Below are positions 25,701 through 34,700 of a stretch of 64,000 bases of DNA, piece by piece; the stretch's first letter is position 1, and every line of letters starts with the position of its first letter. Position numbers and translations under genes: made by a program. The stretch comes from Laguncularia racemosa. Lineage: Eukaryota > Streptophyta > Magnoliopsida > Myrtales > Combretaceae. Location: the NCBI GenBank assembly GCA_037954665.1, contig JBBMOL010000012.1, forward strand, positions 1,736,001 to 1,800,000. The letters are read 5' to 3'. The notes under the pieces are model-generated. The model was not told the DNA's origin. It did no database searches and saw only the letters and a list, made by a program, of their open reading frames with translations.

Positions 25701-28700
25701 ACATTGGAGAAGAATATACTGCTTTTATTATTATTTGTCTCCAAGCCAGAAATAGTGTGGAAATGTTGTATGGTTTTCATGACCAATGATATGGACTCAA
25801 CATTACCATTTGTAAATATAAGTAGGTTGTCTGCAAAAGAGAGATGGGTTAATTTCTGAGATTTACATCGCCAATGAAGAGAGAATTGGGGATTAGAGGT
25901 CAGCCTCCTTAGTGATGTGGAGAGCACTTCCATACCCAGTACAAACAAATAGGGGGAGATAATTACCCAAAAAAAAAAAAAGGAGAGATGGGGTCTCCTT
26001 GTCTCAACTCTTTCCTATTCGCAAAATAACCAGTCAATTCATCATTTATGTTAATGGAAAACTTAGGGGTGGTGATGAACTATGCTATGAGAGTGCACAT
26101 GTGGTGGGGAAACTTCATTGCCTTTAGGATTGCCAATAGAAATCCCAATGTATTGTATCATAGACCTTTTGTAGGTCCACCTTTAAGGTGCATCGTGGTG
26201 ATCCCGAACGTGAGTGGTAACCCACCATTAACTCCTATGCAATGAAGATATTGTCTATTATCCTTCTTCCTAGTAGAAAGGCCGATTGTTCCCTACCAAC
26301 CAAAGATGGCAAGACCACCTTAATGCGTGCCGCAAGGACCTTGGAGATTGCCTTGTAAAGTATATTGCAGCAAGCTATGAGACGAAAATTCCCTATCTTG
26401 GTGAGGTTTGCCACCATAAGCACAAAGGATATGATCGTGGTATTGATTTGCTTAAGTAGGTAGCCAGACAGAAGAAATTCTCTTGTTGTAGCAATCAGGT
26501 CATCACCAATGGTTCCCTAAGCCTCCTTGAAAAATCTGGCTGTGTAACCGTCTGATCCTAGTGCTTTTTCATTAGCTTGTGATGTGAAGCTCCATTTGAT
26601 CTCATCATCCGTGTATGGGGCATCAAGCTCGTTGCTTTGCTACTCACTTAGGGTCCAAGTCACCATGTCTCCAACGTCCTCCAGGCTGCCAAGCATAGGA
26701 GGTTTGTCAGAGAGTTGCTGGAAGTAACCTTTACTTCAGTTTCTCCAACTGCCTCACTACCATCCTCTCTAGTCAAGTGGTACAAGGCACTTCGGTTATG
26801 TAAGCTTTTCATTGCTTTGTGGAAGTATGAGGTGTTTTTATCTCCTAACTTCAACCACTTGGTTCTTGATTTTTGCTTGTAAAAGCTCTCCTCAGCCCCT
26901 CGCAGTAGGTAATATGCTCTAAGGGCAGCCCTCTCTTCTTCCATGCAAGTTGAGTTCCCCGTGGCATGCATCAGTGTTTGGACTTGAACTAGGTGGTCCT
27001 TTGCTTCCTTAACTCGGCTGGATAGGTTGTGGAGAATTTAGATCTATTCAAGGTTCTAAATTCCGCCTTGAGTTGTTTGAGTTTCTTCACCACCTAGAAC
27101 ATTTTGGAACCCTTCACTTCCCTCTTCTAGATGCTACTAACTATCTCTTTGAAATCCTTGTGGTTAGCCCAAAAATTGAAAAACTTAAAGGGAACTTTTC
27201 TATTCCCTCGCCCCGTAGTCCAAGTGTATGATTGCCAATGAATGATCTGAAAACATAAGTGGTAGAAATTTGGCTTATGTTCTCAGGAGGGTGCTAAGCC
27301 AGCAGTGATTAACCACAATCCTATCAAGCTTCCTCAGTATAGGGTTTGACTCTTGTTTGTTGGACCAGTGAAGAGATCCCTCGATTGCCTCAAATCTTCC
27401 AATTCCACATCTGCAATGCAGGTTTGGAGGCTAGCCATAGCTTTCGTTATTCTCATTCTTTCCCCCTTCTTTTCCGATAGGAATCTTGTGGTATTAAAGC
27501 CACCTAGTGCCACCCAAGGACAACAGCTTAGTGAAGGCGCTAGACCCTCAAGATTTAGCCATAAGGATCTTTTTTCCTTGTCACTATTAGACTCGTAAAT
27601 AAACGTTGTAGCCAAGACCATATTGTTACATAGGTTGGTTGCTGCACAATGTACGGATTGTACATGTGTTCTCTTTACCCTAACATTCCAATCCCTTGGC
27701 TTCCAAGCTATCCAAATGTGTTTTCTTGCAGTTATGTTAATCCACACCTACCATTGATGCCCTAGCGCATTCTTAATGGCGTCTTCGTTGGAAGGATTGA
27801 CCTTCGTTTCAAGGAGGCTAATAAGACTTATTCCTTGGGCTTCAAAAGTTCTTCGAACTTTTGCGATCTTTATGGGATTATTCAATCCTCGTGTATTCCA
27901 AGCTGCTATATACATGATGTTGGGAGATCACAATTGCTAGGTAAAAGTTCTCCTCTTACGCCGCTTCTTTTTCCGTCAGCTAGAGGATGTAGAACTTTTA
28001 CTGTTCTTGGAAGAGTTCCCAGGTGCTTGGTGTAATTGGGATATTGGTTTGTTGAGGGGTGTGTTCTCAAATTCATCTAACTCCACCTCCTTCTCCTCTC
28101 TACCATTCAACCCCGGGCCCTCTTACGCAACAAATTTGTGCCCCTTAGTATTCGTAGCTGTGGAAGGAGTTGTATTCGGTTTCTCAACATCCATATCTTC
28201 GAAGGAGCATACTATATCTTCCTCCGCGAGTTGCGCAGCCACCATTGGTTCCATGGTGTCCTCCTTTCCTGCTCAGATATGGTCTCCTTTCCATATTTTC
28301 CCTCCACCTCCAGGTCCAAGTTTATACTTTCGGTCAGGGAGCATTCATCTGCAGGGGACTTCTTGACTTCCTCCTTACCTTCCCCTTTCCCTCGATGGCT
28401 TGGAGTTCTCGGTTGTTTGCCCACTCCTTCCACCTCTGCACTAGTCGCCCTTTTCCCCTTTCTAGTCTGACGAACTAGCCTCCATTGCTCCCCATTGATA
28501 TTGTGTTGGTCAGGCGTAACTTGGGGTTGCGTTTTTGGGATTTGGCCACACCACACTTGTGGCCAAACACCTTACACTCGCTACACTTGGGGGTAAGCCA
28601 CTGATATTTAACATGTATCAAAGCAATCCCACCATCAACCCTTTCCACCTCCACTTAGGTAATGAGCTCATTCCATGCATCGATCTCCACTAATATTCTA

Positions 28701-31700
28701 GCATGGTTAGCCCTTTGACGTGACATGGTCAGTGTATCGACCTTGAGAGAGATGCCCACACCACTTGCAATGTGACTAATCCCATCAGCGGTCAAGAACT
28801 CACAAGGAATGGCGTTCAATTGTGCCCAAACCAAGACGTTGGTGGGTTGGGGCTTGTCAAGCGATATTCCCCTTCGCCATTTTTGCAGCATTAGGAATCT
28901 TTGGGCAAAGTACCAATGCTTCTCCAATATGGGCGTTAAATTCATCCCTTGAGCGAATCTAAAATAGAAGGCACCATCCTTGCTGCCCAGAACGTCCAAG
29001 ATTCCATATTCCCTCCATAAGCAGAAAGCACTAGCTTTGACTAGTAGCTTTGACTAATGAGTAAGGTATTTTCTGGCCTAGGAAGTAACCTACAAGAGTT
29101 GATTCCCAATAGTTTGCTACTCTCTCCTCCATAGCTTTTGGTATGGTCACTCGGGGAATGGGACCTTTTCTCGCTGTAGGGATGAAACGGAGGTTAAAGT
29201 CATGTTGACATGCGGCACAACTAAGCGCATAGGTGGTTGCATATGACTTGTTATTGGTGGTTATGTTGGTGTGGTTGGCGAGTGGTGGTTGGTGGTTTCG
29301 ACCCTCCTTTTTCCTGGAAACCATTGACTTTATCCAAAGGTGGTTTTGCAAGCAGGCTGGGAAGGAGGCAGAGGAGAGCTGTCAGTGATGGGGCAGACGT
29401 TAAAGTGGGGACAACCTTGCTGCATGGCGTCCTGATTTGACCTGGCACTATGCTCCAAAATTCGTCTTTTAGCTTTGTCCACCTAGTTACTTTTTGTGTT
29501 AGCAAAAGTAACTTTTGCTTTTTCCTTTTTTAGGCTTCCTTTGCACTCCACCTCTGGGACCGTGCCATTGGTAATGGTATTCTGATTTCCGGAGAAATCC
29601 ATTGGGGCTTGATCAACCAAGGTTGACTGTTGAGTATCACCAACCTTGTTTGGCGAATGGGGGTTGCTAGCCATTCTGCCCCTCATTAGGATCTTTTAGC
29701 GGCCAACCTTCAACAAACCCCTTCAAGGTCTATGTTCGCAAACATAGAAGATCCTCACAGGCCCACCAGTCCCAGCCGGTAGGAGACAAGCAAGAAGGAC
29801 GTGGCGTGTAAGCTGGAAGGATAGGATAGGATTTGAGGTAGTTAACTCTGCCATGCCACTAGGGAAAGTTGTTAGACGTGGCACATAGGCAGGAGGTAGT
29901 GGAGGGAGGAAAAGTAGGGAGCAGTTGTGAGGGAAGAAACCGCTCCTTGGTAGATGTACTTTTAAACTGTGTAATGAAATGGAAAAAGGCAGACTTTGAG
30001 TTTCTATAACCCGTGTATCAAGAGATCTAAGGGTTCTCTCTAATGAGCCCTTGCCATCACGCAAACATAGGTAAACAAGAGAGGGATTCCCGCTCCAAGG
30101 GTAGTGAACCCAACCCTCACACTCAAAACATAGTAACTAGGTCCTCTACTCGGTCCGCTAACACGATCAATGTCTATGAGTGTGGTGGATGGCGGATGGG
30201 GGTAAGTAGGTGGTGGTGGTCTCGGTAAGTGTGTGTGAACCTAAAGGAAGTGGTCTTCTAGGGGTGCGGGCTAGGGCAGGGGGTAAAGAGAGGAGAGAGC
30301 ATTTTTCTCACTCTACCTTTGCTTTTTACCTTTTCATAGTAGCTTGCAATAAATTTGTTAATAACAAAAGAAAAATAATTTTTCCCTCTCAACTCTTCTT
30401 CATGTGTTTATATTCCAAAGATATGGATTCGATTCACTCGTTTATCACTTAATAATATGTGTATATTTTTGGTATTCAATAAACTTCTCCCCACAAGTTT
30501 TTTAACAAGAACCCTATCAACAACCCTACCAAGTAGCAAATAACGACATGTAATGCTAAGAATTAAGGAATAATTTAATCTAGTCTATCCAAGAGGAAAT
30601 TTCATGACAACCTTTCTTTTCTTTTCTTTTTTTTTATACGGATTTTCTTTTCTTCTTCTTCTTCTTCTTTGTTTTTTGTTTTTTTTTTAAACTCTTTGAA
30701 CACACTATCAATGAACAAACACTAGCAATCTACCAAATCAATTAAACAATTCTAAAACTTGTAGAACAAATTCAAATGAACACTTTTTTTTTTACTAACA
30801 AGAACAATATTGAACAACCGAATTCAAAAGACTAAATTAACAAAACACAATAGTGCAATAATGCTAAAGGATAAATAAAACCTGATTTCCAAGAGCTAAA
30901 GCTCTGATATCAAATGATGCAAACCCTAAGTTGAGATTGTCTTAGAATTCGATTGGATGGAAAAGTAGCTTTAGAATCGTCTTTGGAACCAAATAACAAC
31001 TTGACCTTAACTCGAATAACGAATTAAAACCAAAGTTATAAAGAATTACGATCACTACAAGATACTTTGATTGGATCGGAATTAGTTCTCATTGAAGAAC
31101 AAGAAGTAGGTTTTCCTTAAGAGAAAAATACATCTAAAAGTCCCTAAGTTTCATGCCCTAGAAGACTATTTATAGTCTACAATCGAATGGGCAAAATATA
31201 AAAGAAATTACAATATGGATCTAACATAGGCTAGCACCCTAAGCCGTCAGCCTATATTTAGGCCGACTCAAGTAAGCCAACGGCTTACAAGGCCAAGGCC
31301 TGTGGCCTACATTTAGGCCGAGTGACTAAGCCAGGAGCCTATATGGCCAAAACCGGCGGCCTTCATCCTAGGCCTGCTAGAAAAGCTAGCGGCCTAAGTT
31401 CCCACACTGGCGGCTTTCTTCCACTTCCAAGCGATCTTCAATATCTTATATGTAATGACATCCTTAAAGCTCAAAATTGTCCATTTGCTAAGATTACTCC
31501 AAGCTTGGTCTTCATTATCATTATTGGAGATGTGTGGCAATTGGAGAATGAACTCTTCATCTTTTGGGTTAATCTTTTGTAATGCTTGGTCCAAGTGATC
31601 TTGAATAAGTACATGCAAGGCTTGCTCCAGGCGTTTTGCTCCTACCCTCATCTTTGGTCCTCCAATCCCTTCCAATGGGTCATAGGAAAGAGTTGGTGCA

Positions 31701-34700
31701 AGCCGATTCCCATCATGTAGTCCTCTAGTCTACTTTGTAGATTCTTGTTAAATACCCTTTTATTTGAACAACTCCATAAGCCAGTGGATGCAATTTGTCA
31801 GTGGTGGCTAATAGCTAAAGTTGCATCTGATTAAGTCAAGAAGCAACAGAGAGGATATCTATTCCTTCCTCCATTTCTGTTATTGAATGGCTTAGTGGGA
31901 TGTCTCATTAATTTCTTTTAGCCTTTGGATTGACTGTGACGGGACAAAATGCCCTTCATTTTGCATTAGGAAACAGACATATCTATTATTTCATAGTAGG
32001 TGCAAAATAGCATGATGAAAAATTAGGCTTGCATGATGCAATGGCAGTTATTTTTCCTGTGTCATTTTTTCTTCCACCAGTATTTTTTTTTTAATGCTGA
32101 TTTTGCTTATATGCAGTCTCGTTTTGACATCCTCAAAATTCATTCACGGAAAATGAATTTGATGCGAGGGATTGATCTCAAGAAGATCGCAGAAAAGATG
32201 AATGGTGCATCTGGTGCAGAGCTGAAGGTACTTGATAACCTTACGCCTCTAGATCTTCCTTTTGACATAAAGTTCCAATTATTTTATTGTAAAGGATGAT
32301 TTGCTCGAATTCTGTTTTAGCCGATTAAGCATGTGCTAACCTTTGTAATTGTCTACTCCCCTTAGAGTAACATTTCTGCAGCTTGTGACATAGGAAGGTA
32401 GTGCTGTCGGCAATGTGCATGAGAGGACGATGCAACCACTGGTTCTGAATGTTGCAACGAAGGGAAGTGGATCTGACCTGGCCACGCTTGAAGGAGGAGA
32501 TCATGAAACGATACGGGAGTTGGCTTGTGTCGAACCTCTTCAAGAGTTTGTTGTAGTTGAGGCAATGTGGCACAGTTTAACAGTACATTGAAGATTTTGA
32601 GTCCCTCATCTCCCACGCTCCAACAATGCCGGAAATGTAATTACTAGGGTACTTCCTGGGAGGCTTACGTGATCCAATCCAGACTCGTGTAGATACTTTT
32701 GCTCTAGTTACTTTGGAATGCGCTATGGACTTAGCCATCAAAATTGAACGAGAGTTTGACTCGGGCATCTTCTTCACCATGGACCATGGAAACGGAGGCC
32801 GCACTAACCTTCGACCACCAGCACCACGGTCACAATACCACCACCGAGTGAACAGTAGCAATGCAGGATTCATCTCCTCTCCAGCATCACCGCGAGTTAC
32901 CAAACTGACGCTGAATGATGAGGCACGAATGGCCTCTAGAGATGGAACTATCCTACCAAGAAGACATGATCATCCCATGGGAGGTGGGGTTTCATCAGCA
33001 GTAGGACATGGAGTTAATGAGGGCGCAAGACGACCTTCCGGACAACGGCAATTATCCCATGCAGAATTCTTGGACAAAAAGGCAAAGGGGCTATGTTTCA
33101 AGTGCGATAAGCCTTTTAACCCAAACCATCGATGCTCGAACAAAACATTCCAGCTGTTGGTGCTGGAAGAAGAGGCTCCAGGGGAAGAAGAATGGGACAA
33201 AGGGCAACCAGCTGGCGACCAAGCTCCTCTATCACTGTCATTATTGGCAATGCAAGGTTTCAACGAACCTTGTACAATGAAAATGCAAGGTAAGCTGGCC
33301 TCGTCCCCTATCGTGATTTTGGTAGATAGTGGAGCTAGTCACAACTTTGTGTCGTTGGAATGGATCACGTGTCATGGACTGCCACTATATGATCATTGTT
33401 CCCTCAAAGTAACACTGGGGGATGGAAGATCCGTGGAGTCCAATGGGTTTTGTTCTAACCTGCAACTTCAGGTAGGACCATACCACACGAGTGTGGATTG
33501 TTATGTAATGGAGTTAAAAGGGGTAGATCTGATTTTGGGAGAAGTAAAAGTAGATTGGGCCAAAATGACGATCAAGGTTACTCAAGGAAAAGAGGAGTAT
33601 CTACTATGTGGAGATCCAACGTTGTGCCGCTTTCCAATCTCCTACAAGTCATTACAAAAGTTGGGAGATGTGGATGAATGTAAGTTGCTATGGGTGATGG
33701 CAGCAGCATCGCAAGGAGCGGATAAAAATCCAAGAGGCGAGTTTGGATGATTTATTAAGAAAATATAAGGACATCTTTGACACTCCACAGGGCCTGCCTC
33801 CCATTTGTACAACAAATCACCACATCCCTCTCATAGAAGGGAAAGGTCCCATATCCGTGAGGCCCTACAGATATGCGTATATGCAAAAAAATGAGATAGA
33901 AAGGTTAGTATGTGATATGTTGGAGGCAAAAATCAATCGTCCAAGCACTAGCTCCTTTTCTAGCCTGGTGATCTTAGTAAAGAAGAAGGATGATTCATGG
34001 AGATTTTGTGTAAACTATAGAGCCCTTAATGAGGTGACGGTGGCAGATAAGTATCCCATTCCGGTGATCGATGAGTTGTTGGATGAGTTGTATGGGGCAA
34101 GTGTATTCTCAAAGATTGACCTACGATCCGGGTACCATCAAATACAAATGGCTGAGGAAGACATTCATAAAATGGCCTTCCGCACTCATCAAGGTCATTA
34201 TGAGTTTTTAGTCATGTCATTTGGATTGACCAATGCCCCTGCAACATTCCAAGCAATGATGAACGAGATCTTTCGACCTTATTTAAGGCAATTTGTCTTG
34301 GTGTTCTTTGATGATGTTTTAGTATATAGTGGAAATTGGGATACACATTCAACACTTGGAACAAGTTTTCTGTATCCTAAGGCAACGGCTTTTTTTTTGC
34401 CAATAGGAAGAAGTGTATATTTGGACAGGCTAAAGTGGAGTACTTGGGGCATATCATATCAAAGGAGGGAGTGGCTATGGACCTAACTAAGATACAATCC
34501 ATAGTGGAATGGCCCCAACCATCCTCCCTTGAAGGTCTTCGCGGGTTTCTTGAACTATCCGGATACTATCGCAAATTCATCAAAAGATAGCTAAACCTCT
34601 CACGGATTTGCTCAAAAAGAATGGATTCGAATGGTCCAAGCAAGCTACCACCGCGTTCAATGGATTAAAAAGGGCATTAGTGACAGCTCTAGTATTAGCA

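Larger units (their letters stand above)
24215..30340 (-). mobile_element. L1-type LINE, near full length (6.1 kb), inactive
   Basis: Minus-strand non-LTR retrotransposon. It ends in a 10-base poly(A) (T run at 24217-24226 on +) next to a 12-bp target duplication. ORF1 (about 28020-29690) has a DUF4283-like gag domain and a zinc knuckle. ORF2 (about 24540-27915) has an AP-endonuclease, reverse transcriptase and zf-RVT domain. A 5' UTR of roughly 650 bp (29690-30340) suggests the copy is full length rather than 5'-truncated. Both ORFs are broken by stops and frameshifts. It is inserted in the gypsy leader in the gypsy element's own orientation, antisense to RPT6. Confidence 0.9.
21527..31715 (-). 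mobile_element. Ty3/gypsy LTR retrotransposon, internally deleted, split by a LINE
   Basis: The element runs right to left. 5' LTR 30915-31715; primer-binding site 30901-30912; leader 30353-30900; LINE insertion; gag from 24194; protease about 22862-23152; then the integrase C-terminus; purine tract 22042-22056; 3' LTR 21527-22041. Reverse transcriptase, RNase H and most of the integrase are missing: the linker after protease joins directly to a block shortly before the integrase C-terminal domain (near 22430). Without the LINE it is about 4.05 kb. The LTRs differ at about 27 of 290 aligned sites, mostly transitions, by hand count, so it is an old and non-autonomous copy. It lies antisense to RPT6. 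Confidence 0.85.
20372..32116 (+). other. RPT6 intron 7 (11.7 kb, retroelement-filled)
   Basis: The donor GTTTGG at 20372 and acceptor ATGCAG at 32111-32116 join exon 7 (PNPNEE) to exon 8 (SRFDILKIHSRK) exactly as in other plant RPT6 proteins. Native intron sequence is left at 20372-21521 and 31721-32116. Everything between is one gypsy element with a LINE inside it. Removing them and one copy of the target duplication leaves about 1.55 kb, an ordinary plant intron. The donor is GTTTGG rather than the commoner GTAAG type. Confidence 0.9.

Noticed and set aside
28007..28478. Three overlapping plus-strand open frames of 102-119 codons
   Set aside because: They are antisense to the GC-rich tail of LINE ORF1 and show no independent coding features.
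31394..31675. Second gypsy integrase tail, at first taken as a separate element
   Set aside because: It lies inside the 5' LTR; the integrase frame extends into the LTR, so both LTRs carry it.
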